From: Halomonas sp. JB37
GTDB lineage: Bacteria > Pseudomonadota > Gammaproteobacteria > Pseudomonadales > Halomonadaceae
Reading direction: 5' to 3'
DNA: 64,000 nt
NCBI RefSeq assembly: GCF_002332255.1
Contig: NZ_NRGW01000001.1
Location: forward strand, 1,240,001 to 1,304,000
The notes under the pieces are model-generated. The model saw nothing but the letters and a program-made list of their open reading frames with translations. It had not been told where the DNA came from and searched no databases. This document shows, piece after piece, positions 1 to 7,450 of the stretch; the stretch's first letter is position 1; every line of letters starts with the position of its first letter. The translations under genes and the position numbers were made by a program.

Positions 1-718
1 GAATGGCCGTTATGGAAAACCCCGTTACTTCTGTCAGGATTGGTGTGAAATAGCTGAAAGCTGCGAATGTCGCGCCGATAATGAAGGCGCTGGTGGCATA
101 GGCAGACCACAAGTGGCCATTCTTAAACTCGGCCAACTCCTTGCTCAGCCCAATGGGGGCTGACGATTTAGATAGCGGCACTCGAATGCTAATGGCAACG
201 GCACATAGCGCCGTGAGCGCCACCACGAGCCAGAAACTGGCGCGCCAGCCTACATTCTGATCAATCAGTGTGGCGATAGGTACGCCCAGCGCTGCCGCTA
301 GCATTAACCCGCCCAACACGATTGAAGCAGCGCGTCCGCGTGCCTCGACAGCGACGACCTCTGCACAGATGGATAACGCGGTGCCGATACAGGCTGATGC
401 CGCCACGCCTGTCGCGATGCGCGCTAATGTCATGATCGTATAGCTGTCTGTCGACGCGGCAATAGACTGCGCGGCGGCGTACAGCGCTAGCAGCCAAAGT
501 AGCGCCGATTTGTTGGGCACACGAAGTTTGAGCAGGCCAGCGGTTAGCAGTGGCCCGCCAATCACCATGCCAAAGGCATACATTGAGATGAGCGAGCCGA
601 CCTGCTCTAGCGAAATATCAAACGCTGCTGCCAGCGATGGCATCATACCCGCGACCATGAATTCCGATGTGGTCAATGAGAAGATAGTTAGCCCAAGAAT
701 ATAAACAATGAGGGGCAT
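1..718 (-). CDS. MFS transporter, DHA1-type exporter (partial, C-terminus outside window)
   Basis: The frame is open from an ATG at 718 to the window edge, giving the first about 239 residues of a 12-helix major facilitator protein. Hydrophobic helices alternate with short loops, beginning MPLIVYILGLTIF, with a conserved FMVAGMMPSLA stretch in helix 1. The region after helix 2 carries GMVIGGPLLTAG, and helix 4 ATGVAASACIGTA, as in the arabinose-efflux/AraJ-YdhP group of proton-driven exporters in the inner membrane. The substrate cannot be read from the sequence. It is transcribed away from dps and separated from it by a terminator. Being an MFS member is secure; the subfamily is inferred. 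Confidence 0.85.
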   Translation of the reverse strand, partial: MPLIVYILGLTIFSLTTSEFMVAGMMPSLAAAFDISLEQVGSLISMYAFGMVIGGPLLTAGLLKLRVPNKSALLWLLALYAAAQSIAASTDSYTIMTLARIATGVAASACIGTALSICAEVVAVEARGRAASIVLGGLMLAAALGVPIATLIDQNVGWRASFWLVVALTALCAVAISIRVPLSKSSAPIGLSKELAEFKNGHLWSAYATSAFIIGATFAAFSYFTPILTEVTGFSITAI

Positions 719-795
719 GAAAGTTTCCTGCCGTGTCACGGGCGTTAAAAGTGAGTCGCTAAAGCGCTGACTCAATATTGCTTGCTTAGAAACAT

Positions 796-824
796 AAAAA
801 CGGCACCCTTAGTGGGTGCCGTTT
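796..824 (-). terminator. Rho-independent terminator of dps
   Basis: An 11-bp perfect stem (AAACGGCACCC at 798–808 with GGGTGCCGTTT at 814–824) encloses a 5-base loop. Read on the minus strand it is followed by a run of T (the A run at 796–800), as expected for the end of the dps transcript. Confidence 0.8.
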
Positions 825-857
825 GACGTGCCTATTGTTAGGCGGTTATTGAACCAC

Positions 858-1334
858 TTATTTACTCAAGTAAGCATTCAGCATCCAAATGGTTTTTTCC
901 TGCTCACGGATGTAATCACCGGCTTGAGAGGCCGTGCCTTCATCGTCGGCGTCCGACGCTAGGGCCAGTAGTTCACGCTGCAGTTCAATGAGCGTTTGGT
1001 AGCCTTTCAGAACACCTTTGACGCAGGTTTTGCCGTCGTGAACATCCTTTTCTTCCTGAATGTTCGAAAGCTTTATGTAGTCGCTGTAGGCGTGTACTGG
1101 CTTGTGGCCTAGAGTCAAAATCCGCTCGGCGACTTCATCGACCTTGGTCAGTAGATCGGTGTAATACTCTTCAAATTTGACGTGGAGTTCGAAGAAGTCA
1201 CTGCCCCTGATGTTCCAGTGATAGCCACGTACGTTCATGTAAAAAATCTGATAGTTGGCCAGCAGATGATTAAGCTTTTCGGCGAGCTGGCTAGCGCTGC
1301 CTTCGTGTAGGCCGATGCTATTGGTATCTGTCAT
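858..1334 (-). CDS. dps: Dps-family ferritin-like DNA-protection protein
   Basis: This 158-residue protein has the normal Dps length. Dps forms a cytoplasmic 12-subunit shell that oxidises Fe(II) with peroxide and stores it, and often coats DNA in stress. The ferroxidase residues sit in NVRGYHWNIRG and the following helix: His39, His51, Asp66 and Glu70, about the standard spacing. The reading frame extends upstream to 1445, but the ATG at 1334 is preceded by GGGAGCAGGAT and the protein then begins MTDTNSIGL, so this start is preferred. A possible promoter lies at 1385–1412 and a clear terminator follows. It lies downstream of the glycerate kinase gene on the same strand but appears to have its own promoter. 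Confidence 0.93.
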   Translation of the reverse strand: MTDTNSIGLHEGSASQLAEKLNHLLANYQIFYMNVRGYHWNIRGSDFFELHVKFEEYYTDLLTKVDEVAERILTLGHKPVHAYSDYIKLSNIQEEKDVHDGKTCVKGVLKGYQTLIELQRELLALASDADDEGTASQAGDYIREQEKTIWMLNAYLSK

Positions 1335-1384
1335 ATCCTGCTCCCTATCGGTGCCGCCTGCGCGGCGATTAATGCGTGATATGC

Positions 1385-1412
1385 AGCATAGAGCGTATTG
1401 GACGCGATGCAA
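1385..1412 (-). promoter_or_regulatory. Candidate sigma-70 promoter of dps
   Basis: On the minus strand there is TTGCAT (1412–1407), a 16-base spacer and TATGCT (1390–1385). This would start transcription near 1378, about 45 bases before the dps ATG. No clear OxyR site was recognised. Confidence 0.4.
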
Positions 1413-1531
1413 AACAGGTTTTATGTATCGCTGCCATAGCGCCACGACATTACGTCTGTGTCGGCTGCCTGTGACTGATTACTAAATGCTGGCAGCCATT
1501 GATTTTTTCAAGGCCTGAGGAGAAACATTCG

Positions 1532-2668
1532 CTATCGCTGGGAGGCTGTCCATAGCCGTAGCAGGCTTTCGCAGCGTGCCTCAAGCAGCTCGGCGGTGCG
1601 TGGCAGAGCATCTTTTAATGCCATGGGGCCATCGGCTAACGCAAATGCCGCGGTCACGCCTTCATCAAAGCAGGCTTCCCAGCCATCGCCGAGGCTGCCT
1701 GCGAGCACAATCACCGGTTTATTGGCACGCTGGGCGGCGCGAGACACGCCAATGGGTGTTTTGCCCGCTAGGCTTTGGCCATCCAGGCGGCCTTCACCGG
1801 TAATTACCAAGTCTGCACGGGCTAGCCGCTCCGCCATGCCGGCCTGCTGCATAATCATTTCAATGCCGGGTTTTAGAGTGGCGTTCAAAAACGCCTTTGC
1901 AGCAAACCCCATGCCGCCGGCTGCTCCTGCACCGGGCAGCGTCCGATGATCGCAGCCCAGCGTTTGCGCACTGATGTCCGCAAAGTGGCTAAGCGCTTGA
2001 TCGAGTTGCTCGACTTGCTGCAAAGACGCGCCTTTTTGCGGGCCGAACACCGCACTAGCCCCGCGTTTCCCCAGCAGCGGATTATCCACATCAACCGCCG
2101 CTTCTAATGTGAGGCTGGCGAGGCGATGGTCGACCCCCTCAAGTTCTAAACGATTTAACTGGCTAAGCGCCACCCCGCCGGGGGGCAACGGTTTACCCTG
2201 CTGGTCGAGCAGCTGGGCGCCCAGCGCCTGCAGCATGCCGGCACCACCGTCGTTGGTGGCGCTGCCGCCGAGTAGCAATAGTGCCTTTTCCGCGCCTTGG
2301 TCAAGCGCTGCGAGTAGCAGCTCACCGACGCCAAACGTCGAGGTCGTTAAGGCGTTGCGCTCCTCTGCAATGAGGTGTTGTAAGCCGCTGGCTTCTGCCA
2401 GTTCGATAAACGCGGTACGCTGGTCGCTTAGCCAGCCCCACGTTGCTTGGCGCGGACGCCCTAGAGCGTCTTGAACGCTCAGCTGGCGCCGTTCTGCGCC
2501 GGTGGCATCGATCAGTGCATCTAGGCTGCCTTCGCCGCCGTCAGCCAAGGGGCAGGTCTGAACGTGTGCATCAGGTACCGCGCGTTTTACACCCCGGGCC
2601 ATGGCTTCAGCGGCCGCCTGGGCGCTCAGCGCATCTTTGAAACTGTCAGGGCAAAGCAATATATTCAT
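1532..2668 (-). CDS. Glycerate 2-kinase (GarK/GlxK family)
   Basis: The 378-residue protein matches the type I glycerate kinase family, which phosphorylates D-glycerate to 2-phosphoglycerate at the end of the glyoxylate, glucarate and serine-type routes. The diagnostic N-terminus MNILLCPDSFKDALSA is present, followed by LADGGEGSLDA (residues 41–51), GGSATNDGGAGM (134–145) and VITGEGRLDGQS near residue 288. Length and motifs are complete. It is the only gene of glyoxylate or glycerate metabolism here, so the pathway it serves cannot be told from context. It is divergent from the lipoprotein operon that begins at 2789. Confidence 0.93.
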   Translation of the reverse strand: MNILLCPDSFKDALSAQAAAEAMARGVKRAVPDAHVQTCPLADGGEGSLDALIDATGAERRQLSVQDALGRPRQATWGWLSDQRTAFIELAEASGLQHLIAEERNALTTSTFGVGELLLAALDQGAEKALLLLGGSATNDGGAGMLQALGAQLLDQQGKPLPPGGVALSQLNRLELEGVDHRLASLTLEAAVDVDNPLLGKRGASAVFGPQKGASLQQVEQLDQALSHFADISAQTLGCDHRTLPGAGAAGGMGFAAKAFLNATLKPGIEMIMQQAGMAERLARADLVITGEGRLDGQSLAGKTPIGVSRAAQRANKPVIVLAGSLGDGWEACFDEGVTAAFALADGPMALKDALPRTAELLEARCESLLRLWTASQR

Positions 2669-2788
2669 TGGTACGGACTCCGCAAAACGTTCTTATCAAA
2701 ATATTGTCATCATAATACAGCCATTGTTGGCGAGCTCAGCGCGCTAATCAGCGGTAAACCAGCGGCCTCGTCCGTTAGAGGGTCTAAC

Positions 2789-3349
2789 ATGAAGTCGATA
2801 CCGATAAGCTTAACCTGTCTGCTGACACTGGCTGGCTGCCAGGCGGTTCCTGATCGTTTGCCACAAGCCGAGCCTGCCCCCGCCGCCGCTTGTTATTTTC
2901 CCACCTCAGCAGAGGGCGCGCTTAAAGCCAGCGTGGATGTGCTAATCGAAGAAGGATTTACACTAAGCTCCACCGATACCACATTAGGTCTGATTAGCGC
3001 CAGTCGTGAGCGTGCGCTGCAGGGGTATTATGATCCTTACGACAACGCCTACGGCTATGGGCGGGGAATGCGGGTATTTGGCGGATTGGGGTTTGGGCGG
3101 GGCGGATCCGGTGTAGGTATCGGGCTCGGCGGAATTGGTTTTGGCGGCGGGGTAGGCCAGCAGCCGGTTGAAGTGGAGCGTGTCTCGTTGCTGGTGAGCG
3201 ATGCCCATATACGCATATCCCGAGATATTCGCCGCTTTGATCACGTAGGTGATTTACGTGAATCCTATAGCGCCAGTAACGACGATTTCTGCCGACGCTT
3301 TCAAACCAGTTTTGAACAACGCGTGCCGGTAACGAGGACACCGCTATGA
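2789..3349 (+). CDS. Glycine-rich lipoprotein, first of a paralogous pair
   Basis: The function is unknown. The 186-residue product has a type II signal peptide with lipobox LAGC (Cys17), so it should be a lipid-anchored envelope protein. Residues about 38–70 form a conserved block (ALKASVDVLIEEGFTLSSTD then LGLISASRE) that recurs in the next gene. This is followed by a Gly/Tyr-rich low-complexity stretch (about residues 80–120) and a basic C-terminal part containing Cys at DDFCRRF. The ATG at 2789 was chosen because GAGGG precedes it and it starts a perfect lipoprotein signal; the frame runs further upstream. The stop overlaps the next start (ATGA, 3346–3349), indicating translational coupling. 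Confidence 0.8.
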   Translation: MKSIPISLTCLLTLAGCQAVPDRLPQAEPAPAAACYFPTSAEGALKASVDVLIEEGFTLSSTDTTLGLISASRERALQGYYDPYDNAYGYGRGMRVFGGLGFGRGGSGVGIGLGGIGFGGGVGQQPVEVERVSLLVSDAHIRISRDIRRFDHVGDLRESYSASNDDFCRRFQTSFEQRVPVTRTPL

Positions 3350-3705
3350 TGATTCGCCATTGGCTGCTGGTAAGTCTGCTGGGCGGGCTGGCGGGCTGTG
3401 CAACGACGGCACCGCTTGAAAATCGCGAGCTTTTCTATGCCACTGCGCCTGAAGAGACCTTTCGCGAAGCGGTAGAACTCATGGTGGAGCAGGGCTACGT
3501 CGTTCGTCATGCGGACATTTCACTGGGGCGAGCGGAGGCATCGCTTGCTCGTTGGCCTGAATATCGTTTGCAGCTGCAGGTCAGTGAGGAGCGCAGCGGT
3601 AGTCGGGTGAGTGTTTCCGCGCTGCGGGGTAATCAGCCGCTGCCTCCCTACGTATTAGACCCATGGCTTGTATCCTTACAGAGCAAACTAGGCGTTGCGC
3701 CATGA
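3346..3705 (+). CDS. Small lipoprotein, second of a paralogous pair
   Basis: This 119-residue predicted lipoprotein has lipobox LAGC with Cys18. Its residues about 32–62 (EETFREAVELMVEQGYVV, then a D–LG–AS pattern) align with the block in the preceding lipoprotein, but it lacks the Gly-rich middle. The repeated F-x2-AV-x4-E-x-G-(Y/F)-x5-D-x2-LG pattern resembles the helix-grip type of small domain in envelope lipoproteins such as BamC; that is a weak structural guess. It overlaps its neighbours by 4 bp at both ends (ATGA), so the two lipoproteins and the DUF1007 gene form one translationally coupled unit. No function is known to me. Confidence 0.8.
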   Translation: MMIRHWLLVSLLGGLAGCATTAPLENRELFYATAPEETFREAVELMVEQGYVVRHADISLGRAEASLARWPEYRLQLQVSEERSGSRVSVSALRGNQPLPPYVLDPWLVSLQSKLGVAP

Positions 3706-4367
3706 GGCTGGCGCACGCTGCTATGGCATTAGGAATGGGGGTGAGTGGCTTGTCTGTCAGCGCGGAGGCACTCGCGCACCCGCATGGCTGGATTGATCTG
3801 AGCGTTCAGGTCATGACAGATGATCAGGGCGTCGCTAGTGGTTTATATCAAACGTGGCGAATGGATCCATTTTACAGTCTGGTTGTCTTTGAAGAGCTTC
3901 AGCAGGTAGAAAATGCAAGCCTTGAACAGGGGCTTGATCAGCTGGGAAAAGAAATTCGCGACAATCTCTCTGGCGAGCACTACCTCACCGAGATAAGCAT
4001 TAACGGTGAGCGTCAGGCGCTGGGCGAGGTGAGCGAATATACCGCTATGGAACGCGATGGCCGGTTAGTTTTCATGTTTATTCTGCCGCTGGAAACGCCT
4101 CAATCCCTGACCGATTCAACCCTTACGTACCAAGTGTTTGACCCCACCTACTACATCGAAGTAGTGCATGAGGCGGACGATAATCAGCCCACCGATGATG
4201 CACTAGTCCTCCAGGGGGGGCCTGCCTGTGAGCTGAGCATTCTGCCCGCTAACCCTGATCCCGAACTGGTGATGCAAGCCGCACTGCTTGATAAAGGCGA
4301 AAGCGGTGAACCAGGGCTGGGACGCTATTTTGCGGAAACGGGCAGCGTTGATTGTACGGGTCGCTAA
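3702..4367 (+). CDS. zevA: DUF1007 periplasmic metal-binding protein (ZevA-like)
   Basis: The 221-residue product has a Sec signal peptide, with predicted cleavage after AEALA at about residue 25. That would expose a mature N-terminus starting His-Pro-His-Gly-Trp, the hallmark of DUF1007 proteins and a likely metal site. In Haemophilus influenzae the DUF1007 protein ZevA works with the NicO-type permease ZevB in zinc acquisition; the next gene here is a NicO permease, giving the same pair. The start at 3702 overlaps the lipoprotein stop (ATGA). A longer frame from 3663 exists but lacks a signal peptide. DUF1007 membership is well supported; zinc as the metal is inferred from the pairing. Confidence 0.75.
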   Translation: MRLAHAAMALGMGVSGLSVSAEALAHPHGWIDLSVQVMTDDQGVASGLYQTWRMDPFYSLVVFEELQQVENASLEQGLDQLGKEIRDNLSGEHYLTEISINGERQALGEVSEYTAMERDGRLVFMFILPLETPQSLTDSTLTYQVFDPTYYIEVVHEADDNQPTDDALVLQGGPACELSILPANPDPELVMQAALLDKGESGEPGLGRYFAETGSVDCTGR

Positions 4368-4413
4368 GAATGTTGTTTTTCACAAAATCCCGGCTGACAA
4401 TTGATCGTGATGT

Positions 4414-4426
4414 GTTACTTTATAAC
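4414..4426. promoter_or_regulatory. Candidate Zur-like operator before the NicO permease gene
   Basis: GTTACTTTATAAC is an imperfect palindrome (GTTA-N5-TAAC) matching 10 of 13 positions of the core of the gammaproteobacterial Zur box as I recall it (GTTATAATATAAC). The outer flanks match less well. It lies 22 bases before the ATG at 4448, where a repressor could block transcription. Zinc control is an inference from this site and from the ZevAB-like gene pair. Confidence 0.35.
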
Positions 4427-4447
4427 TTTTAGCGGCGAGACATTACG

Positions 4448-5503
4448 ATGCCCTTAGCACGGCCTTTAACGCGATCCTTCACACGCCATTCTGGCTTACT
4501 ACTTTGCTTTCTGCTGGTGGGCGCAGCGCTGACCCTTATCGTTTGGACTGGTGCGCTACAGGGCGTGAGCTATCAATTGTTGGCCTGGCAGCGAAGTTTG
4601 CATCGTTCGCTCACGATGGCGATTACCGAACTGTCAGGCGCGCCCACGCTGATGACATGGGTGAGCCTGCTGAGCATTAGCTTTGTTTATGGTGTTTTTC
4701 ATGCCGCTGGGCCAGGGCATGGTAAAGCCGTGCTGGCGACCTATTTAGCCACTCATGGCGGCGCGGTGAAGCGTGCGCTAGGGCTCTCTTTTGCAGCCTC
4801 CTTACTCCAGGGGCTGACCGCCATTATGCTGGTGGTAGTGCTGGTGTACGGCTTGGGCTGGGTAACGCGCCAAGCGATGGGCAGCGTAGTGTGGGTTGAA
4901 CAGGCAAGCTTTCTACTCGTAGCCGCCCTGGGTGTATGGCTATGTTGGCGAGCCATCAAGCAGCTTCGGCGTGCTTATAAGCCTGTCGTCGCGGCGCATA
5001 GTCACAGCCATCAGCACAATCACAGCCATAGGCATGATCACAATCATGAGTCCCATGTTAGCCATGACAACCACTGCTGCGGCGGAGCCCATCATATTGA
5101 GCCCCAGCAAGTATTGGACTGGCGTACGGCGCTGATGACGGTGGGGGCCATTGGTATGCGCCCCTGTAGTGGCGCAGTGCTGATGGTCGGCGCTGCTAGT
5201 TTGCTAGGCCAATTCTACGTGGGCGTTGCGTCAGTGGTCGCGATGTCGGTTGGCACGGGCCTCACTGTTTCAGCGCTTGCAGTCGCCAGCATTGTGGCAC
5301 GCGGATGGGCGCAGCGGCGCTTGGCTACGCAGCAGCATAGCGAGCGTCGCGTTCAAAAAGCCGCTGGTTGGCTGGCCTTAGCCGGCGGGGCGTTCATCGT
5401 CTTGCTAGGGGGTTCACTCAGCGTTGCGGGAATAGTCGAGCCTGTCGGCGGGCCGCTGCTTAACGAGCCGCCCGCCCGAGTGGGCCACCCTCTTAGCGGG
5501 TAA
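4448..5503 (+). CDS. zevB: NicO/RcnA-type metal permease with His-rich loop (ZevB-like)
   Basis: This 351-residue inner-membrane protein has an N-terminal anchor, then a NicO core starting with the metal-binding helix YGVFHAAGPGHGKAVLATYL (residues 81–100). A cytoplasmic loop at residues 184–216 holds 14 histidines in HSHSHQHNHSH-type repeats plus a Cys-Cys pair. After it comes MTVGAIGMRPCSGAVLMV, a conserved helix of the family. NicO proteins move Ni, Co or Zn across the inner membrane, as exporters (RcnA) or importers. Pairing with the DUF1007 gene points to a ZevAB-like zinc system. It has its own 80-base upstream region with a possible Zur operator. Its 3' end overlaps the convergent HIT gene by 11 bp. 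Confidence 0.82.
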   Translation: MPLARPLTRSFTRHSGLLLCFLLVGAALTLIVWTGALQGVSYQLLAWQRSLHRSLTMAITELSGAPTLMTWVSLLSISFVYGVFHAAGPGHGKAVLATYLATHGGAVKRALGLSFAASLLQGLTAIMLVVVLVYGLGWVTRQAMGSVVWVEQASFLLVAALGVWLCWRAIKQLRRAYKPVVAAHSHSHQHNHSHRHDHNHESHVSHDNHCCGGAHHIEPQQVLDWRTALMTVGAIGMRPCSGAVLMVGAASLLGQFYVGVASVVAMSVGTGLTVSALAVASIVARGWAQRRLATQQHSERRVQKAAGWLALAGGAFIVLLGGSLSVAGIVEPVGGPLLNEPPARVGHPLSG

Positions 5504-5930
5504 GCGCTGACGAAACATCTAGCGTTTGAATGTGTGCAAGCAACTGGTCACGCATGTGAGCCTGGCCTGCTAAGTCATAAGGTTCCGGCGTGCCGTTGCC
5601 CCAAACGGGCGCAGGCCAGGTAGCATCGCCATGTTGACGTATGACGACATGCACGTGCAGTTGGCTCACGACGTTGCCAAGCGAGGCAATATTAAGTTTG
5701 TCGCCTCCCAGCGCTACCTTCATTGCTTCGCCTAGCTGGGTTGCCTCACGCCATAGCTGCTGTTGATCCGCCGCGGGCAGTTCAAGTATCTCGCTGATCG
5801 CTGGGTGGCGCGGTACCAGAATGACCCATGGGTAGCGCGCATCATTCATTAGCAGTACGCGGCAAAGAGGCAGATCCGCCACGGGGAATGTGTCGCTGGC
5901 AAGGCGTTCATCAAGCGTGAAATCGTTCAA
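5493..5930 (-). CDS. HIT-domain protein (nucleotide hydrolase/transferase superfamily)
   Basis: The 145-residue protein is nearly all one HIT domain. The signature appears as SQLHVHVVIRQ (Gln90, His92, His94), with Gln in place of the first His of the classical HxHxHxx motif, as in a common bacterial HIT subgroup. These enzymes hydrolyse or transfer nucleoside phosphates; the substrate cannot be assigned. Translation probably begins at a TTG (5930), since GGGAG lies eight bases upstream and no ATG is available. The next ATG would remove conserved N-terminal residues. Confidence 0.82.
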   Translation of the reverse strand: MNDFTLDERLASDTFPVADLPLCRVLLMNDARYPWVILVPRHPAISEILELPAADQQQLWREATQLGEAMKVALGGDKLNIASLGNVVSQLHVHVVIRQHGDATWPAPVWGNGTPEPYDLAGQAHMRDQLLAHIQTLDVSSALTR

Positions 5931-6105
5931 GTAATAGGCTCCCGTATACTTACTAGGTGTTTATTAGCATAGCAGCCACGGCGTGGCGTAGGGAAAACAA
6001 GCGCAATTGCGAAAACGCTGTTACCCTAAAAAAACTCCCAGGCGGTGAGTCGCATTGCCAGTGGAGTTCCCCCCGATGTTGAATGACTCGTTAAGGAGAA
6101 CGTAA

Positions 6106-6237
6106 ATGAAAAAATTATTGGCCATGAGCTTTATGCTGCTGATGACGGCAGGTGTTCTGTCCGGTTGTAACACTATTTCTGGCGCTGGTCAGGATGTGCA
6201 AGAAGGCGGTAAAGCCGTCCAAGATGCAGCTGAATAA
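6106..6237 (+). CDS. Entericidin-like small lipoprotein
   Basis: This 43-residue ORF starts after a strong ribosome-binding site (AAGGAGAA, 6094–6101). It encodes a signal sequence with lipobox LSGC (Cys21) and a short mature peptide, NTISGAGQDVQEGGKAVQDA, which is the recognisable entericidin A/B pattern (CNT-x-G-x-G-x-D-x2-x-G). Entericidins are small envelope lipoproteins; EcnA and EcnB of E. coli were described as an antidote/toxin pair, but only one copy is here. A hairpin at 6276–6301 ends the transcript. Confidence 0.8.
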   Translation: MKKLLAMSFMLLMTAGVLSGCNTISGAGQDVQEGGKAVQDAAE

Positions 6238-6275
6238 TTAGTTAAGGCTGGATTAGAGATAACGCTAGTATTCCC

Positions 6276-6301
6276 ACGGGCTAGGCTAATGCCTAGCCCG
6301 T
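6276..6301 (+). terminator. Hairpin terminator after the entericidin gene
   Basis: An 11-bp perfect inverted repeat, ACGGGCTAGGC (6276–6286) and GCCTAGCCCGT (6291–6301), has a TAAT loop. The following bases are only weakly T-rich, so termination strength is uncertain. Confidence 0.6.
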
Positions 6302-6347
6302 TCGGGTTCATTAGCTCATTTTTTCATTACGTTTTGGAGACTCAAGG

Positions 6348-6719
6348 ATGAAGCCTCGCTTTACCCTGTCTAAAGTTGTGGCCATGGGCGCCTTCACTAT
6401 GCTGCTAACGGCGTGCGTTAGTTCTCAAATGCCGATTTCACCGGCTAACGATGATGTAGATGCCGCGCCGCCCCCGCCAACGGTCACTTCCAGTAATGCC
6501 GCTCAAGAGCAGGCCTCAACCTGTGATTTAGAGGCTATCAACGATGCGATAGGTGAGTCATTCGATGAAGCTGGGGTGTCCCAGCTGCAAAGCGAAAGCG
6601 GCGCCAGCCAGGTGCGTGTCTTGCGTCCAAACGATATGGCGACCATGGACCATCGTCCTAATCGTTTGAATATTCATCTTGATGATCAAGATGTTATTGC
6701 CGATGTGCGCTGCGGCTAA
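6348..6719 (+). CDS. I78-family peptidase inhibitor lipoprotein
   Basis: The 123-residue product has a lipobox LTAC (Cys23), then a proline-rich linker, then an I78 inhibitor domain (about residues 60–122). The domain shows the family pattern: Cys at CDLEAIND, RVLRPND-x3-TMDHRPNRLNI, and a C-terminal DVIADVRCG with the second conserved Cys. I78 proteins inhibit serine proteases such as subtilisin and trypsin. As a lipoprotein this one would act in the periplasm or at the outer membrane, perhaps guarding against extracellular proteases. It has a GGAG ribosome site at 6337 and its own unit between the entericidin gene and convergent lysE. Confidence 0.82.
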   Translation: MKPRFTLSKVVAMGAFTMLLTACVSSQMPISPANDDVDAAPPPPTVTSSNAAQEQASTCDLEAINDAIGESFDEAGVSQLQSESGASQVRVLRPNDMATMDHRPNRLNIHLDDQDVIADVRCG

Positions 6720-6747
6720 GACGCTTGACGCTTTAACCCATGCAGCG

Positions 6748-7353
6748 TTAGCGTAAAATCAGTACAACGCAGGCGGCGGTCAGCGCGCCCATCGTTATAT
6801 TGAACGAACGCCATGCGCGGTCGCTTTTGATCCACTGCCCAATGGCACTGCCAAAAGCGGCCCATAGTGCAATGCAGGGTAGGCCCACCAATTCCGCAAA
6901 GCCGGCAAGCATCAGCGCGTTAAGCACCGGAGGGCCGCTTTCCGGCAGAAAGCCCGCCATCAAAGCAAGCCCCATCACCCACGCTTTAGGGTTAGCAAAC
7001 TGAAACGTCGCCGCCTGCCAAAATGTAAACGGCACGCTATGTTCTTGGGCCTTAAGATTGGGTGGCGGTGCGGTGGCAATCTTCCACGCCAAATAGAGCA
7101 AATACAGGCTGCCGAGCCAGCGCAAGGCGAGCTGGAGCGATGGATAGCGCTCAAACAGCACACCTAAGCCCAGCGCAATGCCCGCGAACAGTACAAAGCA
7201 GCCACCCAAAATCCCCCACATATGCGGCAGCGTACGCCGAAAACCGAAGTTAGCCCCAGACGCCGTGAGCATGATGTTGTTTGGGCCAGGCGTTAGCGTC
7301 ATCGACATCATATAGAGTGCGGCAGGGCCCAGAATTAACCATTCACTGTTCAT
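6748..7353 (-). CDS. LysE/RhtB-family amino acid exporter
   Basis: The 201-residue protein has about six hydrophobic helices and the LysE-family signature near the N-terminus (MTLTPGPNNIMLTASGANFG, residues 18–37). The family exports amino acids such as lysine, threonine, homoserine or cysteine through the inner membrane; the substrate is not predictable here. It is divergently transcribed from a MocR-type regulator, a common arrangement in which the regulator controls the exporter. A palindrome lies directly upstream of its start. Confidence 0.9.
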   Translation of the reverse strand: MNSEWLILGPAALYMMSMTLTPGPNNIMLTASGANFGFRRTLPHMWGILGGCFVLFAGIALGLGVLFERYPSLQLALRWLGSLYLLYLAWKIATAPPPNLKAQEHSVPFTFWQAATFQFANPKAWVMGLALMAGFLPESGPPVLNALMLAGFAELVGLPCIALWAAFGSAIGQWIKSDRAWRSFNITMGALTAACVVLILR

Positions 7354-7356
7354 TTT

Positions 7357-7370
7357 TTGTATCCATACAA
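7357..7370. promoter_or_regulatory. Palindrome in the lysE–mocR intergenic region (candidate operator)
   Basis: TTGTATCCATACAA is a perfect 6+6 palindrome with a 2-base centre, placed 4–17 bases before the lysE ATG. A repressor bound here would cover the lysE leader. The likely ligand-sensing protein is the divergent MocR regulator, but this link is inferred from position only. Confidence 0.35.
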
Positions 7371-7450
7371 TGTGCGCTTTAAGATTGTCTTGAGGCTGCT
7401 TTTGCTAGCATAATGGGGATTAAAATGACGTCAAAGGTTTTATTGTCACC

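Noticed and set aside
261..497. Open frames on the opposite strand or in other frames of long genes (for example 261–497, 1596–1949, 53825–54445).
   Set aside because: Arg/Ser/Ala-rich translations without ribosome sites or family patterns, each fully covered by a well-supported gene.
4984..5097. CAT/CAC-rich repetitive stretch that could be taken for a tandem repeat or CRISPR.
   Set aside because: It encodes the His-rich loop of the NicO permease and has no fixed repeat unit or spacers.
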